NCBI GenBank assembly: GCA_965230425.1
Contig: CBDDKW010000015.1
Span: 23,302 to 87,301, forward strand
Direction: 5' to 3'
DNA: 64,000 nucleotides
Source: CBDDKW01 sp965230425
GTDB taxonomy: Bacteria > Pseudomonadota > Gammaproteobacteria > UBA1113
Shown here: one piece after another, positions 49,527 through 58,258 of the stretch
How positions within the stretch are numbered: the stretch's first letter is position 1
Layout: every line of letters begins with the position of its first letter
Translations under genes and position numbers: made by a program
Notes under the pieces: model-generated
What the model was told of the DNA's origin: nothing
Databases searched by the model: none
The model's input: the letters and a program-made list of their open reading frames with translations, nothing else

Positions 49527-51047
49527 TTATTCCTTCTCTACTGATGTGCGGGCGGCTTTAATCTCTTTTGGTTGAACAATGCTGCCAGTTTCATTATTCC
49601 AAGCATTACGTTCATAAGTAATCACTGCGGCAAGTTCTTCATCATTGAGCTGTGATTTAAAAGCTTGCATAGATGTACCCGCCACACCATTGAGCACAAT
49701 ATCAATGTGTTTTGCGGCTGGGCCAGTGATGGTAGGACTGTCATGCAATGCTGGGAATGTAGGAGGCATACCCGCACCATTATCACGATGACAAACGCTA
49801 CAGTATTTTTTATAAACTTGTTGACCAAGTAGCATTAATTCTTGTTTTGTCATGGTTTCTCGCATAGGCTGCTGAGGTTTGGTGGCTACAATTGTTGGTG
49901 ATGCAGTGGTTTCAGCTTGTGCTGTTGTCTTAGCGCGGTCAGCTTTAATGGTTTTTGGTTGCACCAAATCATTCATATTGTTACCCCAGGCATTACGTTC
50001 GTAGGTAACGACGGCAGCAATATCCACATCATTTAATTGTCCTGTAAAGGCTTGCATGGCGGTACCACTCACCCCATTAAGGACAACATCAATATGCTTA
50101 TCCACAGGGCCTTTGGCAATTGGGCTATCTTTTAATCCCGGAAACGCGGCATTGCCTTCACCATTGGCTTGGTGACAGACCGAACAGTGTGTGTCATAGA
50201 CTGTTTTACCTTTATCCATTAAGGCTTGCATTGTCCAATCCTGATCAGCGGCTTGGGCTTGTGCCTGCTTGTCTGTACGTTGTTTATCCAGCCATGCTTT
50301 ATATTTTTCTGGTGATACTGCTTCAACTACAATCGGCATGAAACCATGCCCAATACCACACAATTCTGCGCATTGGCCTACGTAGCGACCGGGTTTTTCA
50401 ATGTAAGTCCATGCTTCGTGAATAAAGCCTGGTACCGCATCTTTTTTTACGCCAAAGGCAGGTACCCACCATGAATGGATCACATCATTAGAGGTAATTA
50501 AAAAGCGGACTTTAGTATTTGTTGGTAAGACTAGTGGATGATCAACTTCTAATAAATAATCTGGTGCTTTAGCTGCGAGATTATTAATTTGTTTGTCTGT
50601 GGTAAGTAGATTACTAAAAAATTGTACGCCTTCATTCAGGTATTCATACTGCCATTTCCACTGATAGCCTGTTACTTTGATATTGATATCTGTGTCATTA
50701 GTATCGTGCATTTGAATTAATACTTTAGTCGCTGGGATAGCTAAAATGATCAGCAACAGTAAAGGTACAACTGCCCATAAAATTTCAATAGTCGTGTGTT
50801 CATGAAATGTAGCAGGTTTTCGGCCTTTCGACTTGCGATGGCGAAACAAGGCATAAAACATGACACCAAACACCACCACAGCAATACCCACACAGAGCCA
50901 AAAAGCTAACATATGTAAGTGATAAATAGATTGGCTAATGGGGGTGACGCCTGGGGTGAGGTTAAATTGCAATTGGGCATGTGCAGAGCTGATGCAGCTC
51001 ATGCTTGCTAATAAACTCATACTTATTTTAAATAATTTTCGCAACAT
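49527..51047 (-). CDS. coxB: Cytochrome c oxidase subunit II with two tandem cytochrome c domains
   Basis: Subunit II, 506 residues. A signal peptide (SLLASMSCISSAHA) and two membrane helices (ending ~115) precede the cupredoxin Cu-A domain, with ligands in VIHSWWVP and GQCAELCGIGHGFM. Two class I cytochrome c domains follow, with haem sites CSVCHQANGEG and CSVCHRDNGAG. These two are clearly duplicates: HIDVVLNGVSGTAMQAF against HIDIVLNGVAGTSMQAF, and VVTYERNAW against VITYERNAW. Most bacterial subunit II proteins have none or one such domain. It is first in the coxB-ctaD-ctaG-coxC operon. Confidence 0.95.
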   Translation of the reverse strand: MLRKLFKISMSLLASMSCISSAHAQLQFNLTPGVTPISQSIYHLHMLAFWLCVGIAVVVFGVMFYALFRHRKSKGRKPATFHEHTTIEILWAVVPLLLLIILAIPATKVLIQMHDTNDTDINIKVTGYQWKWQYEYLNEGVQFFSNLLTTDKQINNLAAKAPDYLLEVDHPLVLPTNTKVRFLITSNDVIHSWWVPAFGVKKDAVPGFIHEAWTYIEKPGRYVGQCAELCGIGHGFMPIVVEAVSPEKYKAWLDKQRTDKQAQAQAADQDWTMQALMDKGKTVYDTHCSVCHQANGEGNAAFPGLKDSPIAKGPVDKHIDVVLNGVSGTAMQAFTGQLNDVDIAAVVTYERNAWGNNMNDLVQPKTIKADRAKTTAQAETTASPTIVATKPQQPMRETMTKQELMLLGQQVYKKYCSVCHRDNGAGMPPTFPALHDSPTITGPAAKHIDIVLNGVAGTSMQAFKSQLNDEELAAVITYERNAWNNETGSIVQPKEIKAARTSVEKE

Positions 51048-51192
51048 CCTTGTTGGTGCCTATTGATTGTATTTATAGCATTTAAGGATAGGTTATTTTG
51101 TTAGGTTGTCGCAAGTCTGATGAGTATATATTAGTGATTCTCGATATAGATGTTGTGTAAATTCTAATCCATATGCTTGAAGTTGCTAAGTA

Positions 51193-51681
51193 TTACGCCC
51201 GCAGAAACTCGACAAAACTATAGGCGTAGGCATTCTTTTCATCAGCTTGGTGGCTTTCACGGCTGACTTCCTGCCATTCTGCGGCGTTCCATGTGGGGAA
51301 AAAAGCGTCGCCTTCACAGTCAGCATCGATAAAGGTGAGTATCATTCGATCAGCTTGTGGCATGAATAGCTCATAAATACTCGGACCACCCATGATGATG
51401 ATTTCTTCATGTTCAGGTGCTGCGAGTGCTAGGGCATCATTGGGTGAATGTACAAGTTCGCAACCGGGTGCAGTGAATTGTGTATCACGTGTTAGTACAA
51501 TATTTAAGCGGCCGGGCAAAGGTTTACCAATGGATTCATAGGTTTTACGGCCCATGATAATAGGTTTACCCATGGTGCATTGCTTAAAATGTTTTAAATC
51601 AGCAGGTAAATGCCAAGGCATTTGATTATCTTTACCGACGACATTATTTTTCGCCAAGGCAGCAATCATTGTAATTTTCAT
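51193..51681 (-). CDS. folA: Dihydrofolate reductase
   Basis: FolA reduces dihydrofolate to tetrahydrofolate with NADPH. The 162-residue protein begins MKITMIAALAKNNVVGKDNQ, followed by MPWHLPADLKHFK (the Asp contacting the pterin), PIIMGRKTYESIGKPLPGRL (NADPH binding) and EIIIMGGPSIYELFM. Start: ATG 51681 with AGGA seven bases upstream; the longer frame begins with GTG at 51696 inside apaH. It overlaps the apaH stop region, as in other apaH-folA pairs. Confidence 0.95.
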   Translation of the reverse strand: MKITMIAALAKNNVVGKDNQMPWHLPADLKHFKQCTMGKPIIMGRKTYESIGKPLPGRLNIVLTRDTQFTAPGCELVHSPNDALALAAPEHEEIIIMGGPSIYELFMPQADRMILTFIDADCEGDAFFPTWNAAEWQEVSRESHQADEKNAYAYSFVEFLRA

Positions 51682-51688
51682 GGTGATC

Positions 51689-52495
51689 CTATTCACTGGT
51701 TATGCGTTGCATAGTATCTAGACAAAGTGCGGTGAGTGGTCCACCCCAAACACAGCCACTGTCAATTGCATAGACATTGTCTGCATTATACACCTCACAT
51801 TCCAGCGCTGCCCAGTGGCCAAAGATAATTTTTGCAGTAATAGTATGACGTTTTGGTGCAAGAAACCAAGGGTAATCATCCTCGGGTGCTGTTGCGGCAG
51901 GGCCCTTTAGGTTTAAATTCAATTCACCCTTGGCATTAATTAAACGCATACGGGTAAAAGCATTAGCAATAAAACGGTAGCGGTCCCAATCTGTTAAATT
52001 AGGATCCCAACATTTAGGTTCGTTACCATACATATGCTGTAAAAAGTCTATGTACTGTTCACTACGCAGTATCGCTTCTAATTCACGCGCACAGGTTTGT
52101 GCGGTGGTTAAATCCCAGTATGGATAAACACCTGCATGCACAAGCAAGGTATTTATTTCGCTATCATAATGTAGAATAGGTTGTTGTCGTAGCCACGTGA
52201 GTAATTCATCTCGGTCGGTGGCATCTAAAATGGACTGAAGGGTATCATACTCAGCGCTTGGCACATCGCCATAGGCCACCGCGAGTAAATGCAAATCATG
52301 ATTACCTAATACAGTGATAGCGCTATTACCTAGAGATTTAATAAAACGCAGGGTTGCTAAAGACTCTGGACCTCGATTCACTAAATCACCCGTGAGCCAT
52401 AGGGTATCTATATTTGAATCAAAATGAATCTTATCCAGTAAATGTCGTAGTGTGCTGTAACAGCCTTGAATATCACCGATTGCGTAGATTGGCAT
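51689..52495 (-). CDS. apaH: Diadenosine tetraphosphatase (symmetrical)
   Basis: ApaH splits Ap4A into two ADP and can decap Np4-capped RNA. This calcineurin-like phosphoesterase of 268 residues shows metal motifs IYAIGDIQGCYSTL (GDxQG), LWLTGDLVNRGPES (GDxVNRGP), VLGNHDLHLLAVAYG (GNHD), LLVHAGVYPYWD and IIFGHWAALEC. All ligands are present. It is immediately upstream of folA. Its usual partner apaG lies 3.2 kb away beyond an inserted gene. Confidence 0.96.
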   Translation of the reverse strand: MPIYAIGDIQGCYSTLRHLLDKIHFDSNIDTLWLTGDLVNRGPESLATLRFIKSLGNSAITVLGNHDLHLLAVAYGDVPSAEYDTLQSILDATDRDELLTWLRQQPILHYDSEINTLLVHAGVYPYWDLTTAQTCARELEAILRSEQYIDFLQHMYGNEPKCWDPNLTDWDRYRFIANAFTRMRLINAKGELNLNLKGPAATAPEDDYPWFLAPKRHTITAKIIFGHWAALECEVYNADNVYAIDSGCVWGGPLTALCLDTMQRITSE

Positions 52496-52953
52496 ATTAT
52501 TCCCTGGTCCTATTCTGAATTTAAATGTGCTTCTTTGCAGCGTGTCTCGGATATCTTATTACATCATAGGATCATAAGCGTGAACAAGCGTACTGAATGA
52601 CTAAAGCACAAGTATTATTCTTGATACAATAAATATCACACGATTAATTTCTCACGCCTATTTACAAAGCATGATAAAGCTGAAATACTTCTTCTCGACC
52701 GACTGTTCTAGATAGGCAGGATGTATCGGTAACTAGAATAACTATGACTTTGGATGTTGCGTATAAATAAATATCAACAGTAATGCTATTAAGAGCTAAG
52801 TTAACCAGCATATTTGTGTGCTGTAATCACCATTATGAAATGTGAATCAGTAGCTATTTAGGGTAGAGGCTCCTTCCGACTGGCAGTCGAGTTGGTGAAT
52901 TTGCTTCCCTGTAGTTTGCCTTGGAAATCTTTAATTAATAGGGAGTGCATCAA
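52496..52953. other. Intergenic region between apaH and the lipase/propeller gene
   Basis: About 450 bases hold divergent promoters for apaH and the lipase/propeller gene. I see no open frame, RNA gene or copy of the dispersed repeats. CCTTCCGACTGGCAGTCGAG near 52872 holds a small CGACTGGCAGTCG palindrome. The final bases contain the GGGAG ribosome site. Confidence 0.5.
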
Positions 52954-55650
52954 ATGGATGAACAAGAATATATTGATTGTATGGTGGCCTTGATTAATCA
53001 AGTCCGGCCAGAATCATCAGAACAACTTAATATGGCTGCATTTGATTTGGAAGAAGAGATTAATCGAGGTATTGAGTATATACGGGATAAAGCTAATACA
53101 TTGGTGGATAATGTTAAACGCAAAGTTGAGGATCTAGTAAATAATTTAAAAGAAGAGGCACGAGAGAAGATAAGGGAGCTTATCAGAAATGGTAACTACA
53201 TCGAGGAGGCTCAGATTATAAAAGTGAATGAGGACTTGTATGATACTGAACCGGTGTATTTTGTTAATGGAGTGTGTAACTCTCGGGGTGATGCACGGAT
53301 CTCAGCGCGAGAGTTGTCGCAAGCTTTATTTAGACCAGTTTATTTGATTTATAATCCATCTCTATATTCTGATGATGCTGAGACTGCAGGTAATTCGTCT
53401 AAAGTCTATAGTGAGATTTTACGTGAAGACTTTAGTCAGGCGTTATATGATATTATATATCCGTTTCTAGTATTACGAGATATAACAAGTTTACCAATAC
53501 GTATAGATCAACATAACCGGACAACAAGGCAAGTCACTTGGGCATTAAGGGAAGCGACAAGGAGTGGTAAACCTATCTCTATTGTGGCCCATTCTCAAGG
53601 GTCTGCGATTGTCAGAAATGCCATCGCGACTTTAGCTTTCCTGGATGATAATGGAGAGGATCACTATTTTCGAACGAAACTAAAGTATGTCATGGTAGGT
53701 AGCCCTGTTAATAGGCATCATGTATGGCCAAATCTAGGCAATAAACTTACTATAATACGTAATCCCCAAGATCCGTTTCCCTCATTACTTGCTGGCGAGT
53801 CAGGTTCGGTGAGTGCTCTTGATGTTAGAAAGTGGGACCAGCACCTTTTTATAAATTATTTACCGAAAATTATCCCACCAATGTTATGTAAAGCCGTATT
53901 ACAAAGCTTTACCGCAGGTGCTGGTAAGGCGTATCATTTATTAAATGGTGTAGTACGTGAATCCAGTCCATGTAACCTAGAGCAACGTATCATTGCGAGC
54001 AGTGGAAGCAATGAACACATCGTTGCGGATGACTTAGGTAATCTCTATTTATTTCAGTTAGGCGGAAAGATCTTGCAGTATAAAGGAGAGTCACACCGCT
54101 GGACTACAATAGCTGAGAATACTGGGAATTTACATATAGCCGTGACAGGCCATGGCAAGCTCTATTTACTGCGGCAAGGTGGTCTGGTTTTTAAGTATCG
54201 TGGTGCACCCAATCAATGGCAGTTGATTGCAAGGTCTTCAGACAACCTAAAAATCAGTGCAGGTGGCTCACAATTATATCTTCTCCAGAAAGGCGGCGAA
54301 GTACTACAGTATCAAGGTAACCCAGATGATTGGATGCAGATTGGCAAGAATAGTGCGAATCGTCATATTGCCGCAGGTGCTGACAATAAAGTATATGTGT
54401 TACAAGAATATGGTGCTATTACGGCATACCAAGGTCTGCGTGATGGTCGTCATGTTTGGCGAGAAATCGCTAGGAATGGTGATAATTTACATATTGCAGC
54501 ACATGGTAATCGTTTATTTGTCAGTCGTGCTGATGGGAATGTAAGGGAATATCAAGGTACTAGAGATGACTCCTGGGTATCTATTGCACGTAATTCACGT
54601 AACACAGCCATATGTGCGGGCACTAATCACGTCTATTTATTACAACGTGATGGTACGGTCCTGCGTTATGGAAATATCCCCGATTACTGGCAACCAGCAG
54701 CAACACCACCTTGTTGGCGATATTTTGTCGTCAGCGGTGATAATGCATATGAGTTGAAAAAGGATGGTGGGGTTATGGAGCATACCGCGACTGGCGAAGT
54801 GCGGCAGATAGGCTCTAACGAACATAATGCTCATCTTGCCGCAGATAATTCAGGGCATGTCTATGTCTATCAGCATGGCGGTATAGTGGAGCAATATCAG
54901 CGTGATCAAAATAGCTGGTCGATAATCGCCAATAATGCTATAAATTTTGGTATAGTTGTTACCGGAAATAATCAAGTGTATTTGTATCAGCAAGGTGGCG
55001 TTGTGCGTCAATACCAACCTCATGATGTTAATGACCCATGGCCGATTATTGCCAATTCTACACGGAATTTGAATATGATTGCTGGTGATACGCAATTGTT
55101 TATTTATCGTGCCGGCGGACAGGTCTTCGCCTATGGAGGTATACCAGGTCAATGGCAAGAAATTGCGGATAATCCAGCGAATCTTGAAATTGTAGCAGGT
55201 GCAAAAAATAAACTATACATCTATCAGCGTAATGGTGAGATATTACAGTACCAAGGTGGTAATACCTGGCGGCCTATTCCAGCTCGTGCAGAAGAGCAGC
55301 GTAACGTATTCTTAGTCGCGGAGGGCGATCATATCTATGCCGTCCAGTTGGCTGGCCGCATTATCGGGAAGCATGTGGACAATAATCATTGGCAGGAAAT
55401 CGGTCGTAATCTAGAGAATCTGGCAGTTGCGGCTAATAGTAAGCATGTCTATGTATTAAGGGAGAGTGGAATCGTTACAGTGCCAGCACCAGGTTTACGC
55501 GCTAATGCTAACAGTATAGAGGCTTCTCCTGTGAGTGCTACAGAATTAGCGCAACAAAGTAGTTTGTGGGAAACCCTCGCGTCAGAAGCTGGTCCGGCAG
55601 AAAAAGATACTCCAGGAAATATAGCCGCTTCTCTAAGAGCGAAAATGTAG
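52954..55650 (+). CDS. Lipase-like hydrolase with C-terminal beta-propeller repeats
   Basis: A large protein (898 residues) with no signal peptide. Residues ~15-75 are a charged coiled coil. An alpha/beta-hydrolase region follows: PVYFVNGVCNSRGDARISAR, then SIVAHSQGSAIVRNA with the nucleophile Ser214 in HSQG, MVGSPVNRHHVWPNLGNKLT and a possible acid in IIRNPQDPFPS with His in KWDQHLFINYLP. From ~340 to ~850 there are about 12-13 repeats of 38-42 residues of the type LHIAxxGxxLYLLQxGGxVxQYQGxxxxWxxIAxN, resembling tectonin/tachylectin beta-propellers that bind glycans or lipids. Start: ATG 52954 with GGGAG eight bases upstream. It may be a secreted phospholipase effector; inferred. Confidence 0.78.
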   Translation: MDEQEYIDCMVALINQVRPESSEQLNMAAFDLEEEINRGIEYIRDKANTLVDNVKRKVEDLVNNLKEEAREKIRELIRNGNYIEEAQIIKVNEDLYDTEPVYFVNGVCNSRGDARISARELSQALFRPVYLIYNPSLYSDDAETAGNSSKVYSEILREDFSQALYDIIYPFLVLRDITSLPIRIDQHNRTTRQVTWALREATRSGKPISIVAHSQGSAIVRNAIATLAFLDDNGEDHYFRTKLKYVMVGSPVNRHHVWPNLGNKLTIIRNPQDPFPSLLAGESGSVSALDVRKWDQHLFINYLPKIIPPMLCKAVLQSFTAGAGKAYHLLNGVVRESSPCNLEQRIIASSGSNEHIVADDLGNLYLFQLGGKILQYKGESHRWTTIAENTGNLHIAVTGHGKLYLLRQGGLVFKYRGAPNQWQLIARSSDNLKISAGGSQLYLLQKGGEVLQYQGNPDDWMQIGKNSANRHIAAGADNKVYVLQEYGAITAYQGLRDGRHVWREIARNGDNLHIAAHGNRLFVSRADGNVREYQGTRDDSWVSIARNSRNTAICAGTNHVYLLQRDGTVLRYGNIPDYWQPAATPPCWRYFVVSGDNAYELKKDGGVMEHTATGEVRQIGSNEHNAHLAADNSGHVYVYQHGGIVEQYQRDQNSWSIIANNAINFGIVVTGNNQVYLYQQGGVVRQYQPHDVNDPWPIIANSTRNLNMIAGDTQLFIYRAGGQVFAYGGIPGQWQEIADNPANLEIVAGAKNKLYIYQRNGEILQYQGGNTWRPIPARAEEQRNVFLVAEGDHIYAVQLAGRIIGKHVDNNHWQEIGRNLENLAVAANSKHVYVLRESGIVTVPAPGLRANANSIEASPVSATELAQQSSLWETLASEAGPAEKDTPGNIAASLRAKM

Positions 55651-55748
55651 GTTGTTGCGTCACAGTTGTGAAAAATCTTATCCACTATGCTATGGGTATA
55701 GATGCTAAAACAGTATCCTCAGAGATGAGACCTGATAATTTTACAAGC

Positions 55749-56135
55749 TTAATGCAGCATAGTGGGCACAGCTAAACAAAATGGTTTAATCGCTGCCTGA
55801 AAAGTTTCACCGGTATCTGACACCATTTGATAAGAGCCCTGCATGTGACCAATAGGTGTGGGCAGTACTGCTCCACTTGAGTATTCATATTGTTCGCCAG
55901 GTTGTAGATAGGGTTGTTCGCCCACAACGCCTTCACCTTCTACTTCTTGGGTTTTACCTTCGGCGTCGGTGATTAACCAATGTCGACGCATTAGTCGTGC
56001 AGCAATATCGCCCCTATTGCGTACAATGATCGTGTATAAAAATACGTATTCTTCTAGCTCAGGTTCTGATTGATTTGCCAGATAAGTCGTGCTGACTTCG
56101 ACTTCTATATGTGGTGAATGTTCGCTACTCTTCAT
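55749..56135 (-). CDS. apaG: Co2+/Mg2+ efflux-associated protein ApaG
   Basis: ApaG is a small fibronectin III-like protein of unresolved function, about 128 residues. IEVEVSTTYLANQSEPELEE, YTIIVRNRGDIAARLMRRHW, VEGEGVVGEQPYLQPGEQYE, YSSGAVLPTPIGHMQGSYQM and FCLAVPTMLH are the family motifs in order. Start: ATG 56135 (MKSSEHSPHIEVEV); the longer frame to 56177 lies within uspA. It overlaps the uspA stop by 11 bases, so the two are coupled. Confidence 0.93.
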   Translation of the reverse strand: MKSSEHSPHIEVEVSTTYLANQSEPELEEYVFLYTIIVRNRGDIAARLMRRHWLITDAEGKTQEVEGEGVVGEQPYLQPGEQYEYSSGAVLPTPIGHMQGSYQMVSDTGETFQAAIKPFCLAVPTMLH

Positions 56136-56574
56136 CCTGATCGACCTTAATTGCCAAGATATCGCAAGGTAGAGCATGTAATAAAGAATCAGCCGTGGAT
56201 CCCATTAACAGGGCTAATCCCTGTTTATCATGTGCGCCTACTACAATAAGATCACACTCTATTTTTGTGGCGATATTAATAATTTCATCTTTACGTGCGC
56301 CAACGACCACCGATAAGCTGCGAGGTATGATATCATGCTTAACAGCTTGGTTTTCTAAGAATTGTTGGGCTTCTTGTTGTAATGATGATTCCAGCTCAAC
56401 ATCGATGGGTAGCGCAAATTCACCACTACCATACACCATTGGTGAATTTTCCACCACATGGACAAGGCTGATTTGAGCGCCGGTAGATGATGATAAGTGC
56501 TTGACTTTATTGATGATATCATCACTTTCAGGGCTGAGGTCCGTGGCAATGAGTATATGTTGATAGCTGCTCAT
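56125..56574 (-). CDS. Universal stress protein (UspA family)
   Basis: The 149-residue single Usp domain begins SYQHILIATDLSPESDDIIN and ends VVGAHDKQGLALLMGSTADS with LLHALPCDILAIK. The G-2x-G-9x-G(S/T) ATP-binding motif is matched in part (GAHDKQGLALLMGSTA), so it is probably a nucleotide-binding type. The internal segment SVVVGARKDEIINIATKIEC also fits the family. Ribosome site AAGGAC precedes the start. Coupled to apaG downstream. It is divergent from waaA. Confidence 0.9.
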   Translation of the reverse strand: MSSYQHILIATDLSPESDDIINKVKHLSSSTGAQISLVHVVENSPMVYGSGEFALPIDVELESSLQQEAQQFLENQAVKHDIIPRSLSVVVGARKDEIINIATKIECDLIVVGAHDKQGLALLMGSTADSLLHALPCDILAIKVDQDEE

Positions 56575-56701
56575 ATATTTGTCCTTTTATCAAATTCAAG
56601 TTACTCTACGGCTCAAGCATGATTGTGTGCTTTGGGCTCTAATATATATACATAAGTATTCATGATAAATGACAATTTAGCTAGCAATTGTGGAGGATCT
56701 A

Positions 56702-58009
56702 TTGCGTAATTTATACACTTTTTTAGGCTACTTAATATTACCTTTAGCTTTATTGCGCCTGATCTGGAAGGGCAGCAAAACCCGTGCTTATTTCAAACGC
56801 TGGAATGAGCGCTTTGGTTATGCGCCGGTACTTGCTGGTAAAGGGGTTATTTGGATCCATGCTGTATCAGTGGGTGAAACAGTTGCCACTGTGCCTATGG
56901 TGAAGCGTTTACAAGCTTTGTATCCTAATCGTCCAATATTGATGACTAATATTACTCCCACGGGTTCCGAACGAGCCAAAAGTTTATTTGGCGATACAAT
57001 ATACAATTGTTATTTGCCTTATGACTTGCCTGTGTTGATAAAGCGTTTTCTCGATCGTGTACAACCCAGTATTGCGATTATCATGGAAACAGAATTATGG
57101 CCAAATACTTTACATTATCTCAATGAATATGCTATTCCGTCTTTACTAGCTAATGCACGTTTGTCGCCACGCTCAGCTCAAGGTTATGGGCGCGTGAAAA
57201 AACTTACCAAACAGATGTTAAATGATTTATCTATCATTGCCGCACAATCACAACAAGATAGTGAGCGCTTTTTACAGTTAGGAGCGCCAGTTGATCGCAC
57301 GAAAGTGATCGGTAATATAAAGTTTGATGTGAATATGCCGGCTAGTGTGCAGGAGAAAAGTGCGTATTTTACTCAGCTTTGGGGCCAGGATCGTTCTGTG
57401 TGGATTGCCGCAAGTACTCATGAAGGCGAGGATGAAATTATTCTACAAGTCGCTAAACGTATACGCGCAGCCGTGAGTAATGCCTTATTAGTTTTAGTAC
57501 CGCGTCATCCCGAACGTTTTGCCAAGGTTGCAGCATTGTGCGAAAAACAGGGATTTAAAACCGTATTACGCAGCAAAGAGCAAGCCTGTAATGCGACAAC
57601 GGATGTATTTATCGGTGATTCCATGGGAGAGTTAGGTGCCTTCTATGCAGCGAGTGATGTTGCTTTCGTCGGTGGCAGTCTTGTACCAATTGGTGGTCAT
57701 AATTTATTAGAGCCTGCCGCTCTGGGTATTCCTGCAATCACAGGTCCCCATGTGTTTAATTTTACGGAAATAACTCGCTTGTTAGATGAAGCAAAAGCCA
57801 TACAGTGTATTAATAATGCTGATGAATTAGTAGATGCGGTATTATTATGGTTTAATGATCCACAGGCACGTAATAATGCAGGTGAACAAGGTCGTCAAGT
57901 GGTACAAGCCAATCGTGGTGCAGTGGATGCACACATTGGCTTGATTGAAGAATTAATGACGGATACATCGGCATCACCAAATACTGTTGCGACACAAAAG
58001 GTCGCCTAA
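56702..58009 (+). CDS. waaA: 3-deoxy-D-manno-octulosonic acid (Kdo) transferase
   Basis: WaaA attaches Kdo from CMP-Kdo to lipid IVA in LPS core synthesis at the inner membrane. About 435 residues. An N-terminal hydrophobic anchor (LYTFLGYLILPLALLRLIW) is followed by FKRWNERFGYAP and IHAVSVGETVATVPMVKRL containing the catalytic Glu, METELWPNTLHYLN, and AFVGGSLVPIGGHNLLEPAA in the donor-binding half. Start: TTG 56702 has GGAGG five bases upstream; a GTG at 56690 is in frame but overlaps that site. Both are non-ATG. Confidence 0.94.
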   Translation: MRNLYTFLGYLILPLALLRLIWKGSKTRAYFKRWNERFGYAPVLAGKGVIWIHAVSVGETVATVPMVKRLQALYPNRPILMTNITPTGSERAKSLFGDTIYNCYLPYDLPVLIKRFLDRVQPSIAIIMETELWPNTLHYLNEYAIPSLLANARLSPRSAQGYGRVKKLTKQMLNDLSIIAAQSQQDSERFLQLGAPVDRTKVIGNIKFDVNMPASVQEKSAYFTQLWGQDRSVWIAASTHEGEDEIILQVAKRIRAAVSNALLVLVPRHPERFAKVAALCEKQGFKTVLRSKEQACNATTDVFIGDSMGELGAFYAASDVAFVGGSLVPIGGHNLLEPAALGIPAITGPHVFNFTEITRLLDEAKAIQCINNADELVDAVLLWFNDPQARNNAGEQGRQVVQANRGAVDAHIGLIEELMTDTSASPNTVATQKVA

Positions 58010-58120
58010 AGCTTATATAGATAACTATGCATGACGATAGTGTGTTCCTTAGCATTGTTTGATCTTTTGCAAAAAGGGATATTGCCCAAGCTGGGCTAAA
58101 TAATTACATAGGAGTTTGTT

Positions 58121-58246
58121 GTGTCTTTTCACTTTACATTGATCACATGGTTCCTGTTACTTGTACCTATGCCATTTATCATTTTGATGACCTTGGTTAG
58201 TTATATTTGCCATCATCGTAAAGCAGGAAAAATGCCTCAGGGCTAA
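58121..58246 (+). CDS. Small membrane protein (41 residues) upstream of the symporter
   Basis: A GTG-started frame with AGGAG six bases upstream reads MSFHFTLITWFLLLVPMPFI, then ILMTLVSYICHHRKAGKMPQ G. It is one long hydrophobic helix with a basic cytosolic tail. It ends 12 bases before putP on the same strand, like the small accessory proteins found beside some sodium:solute symporters (DUF3311-type). The strong ribosome site and tight spacing favour a real gene. Confidence 0.6.
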   Translation: MSFHFTLITWFLLLVPMPFIILMTLVSYICHHRKAGKMPQG

Positions 58247-58258
58247 GGATATAGTACT

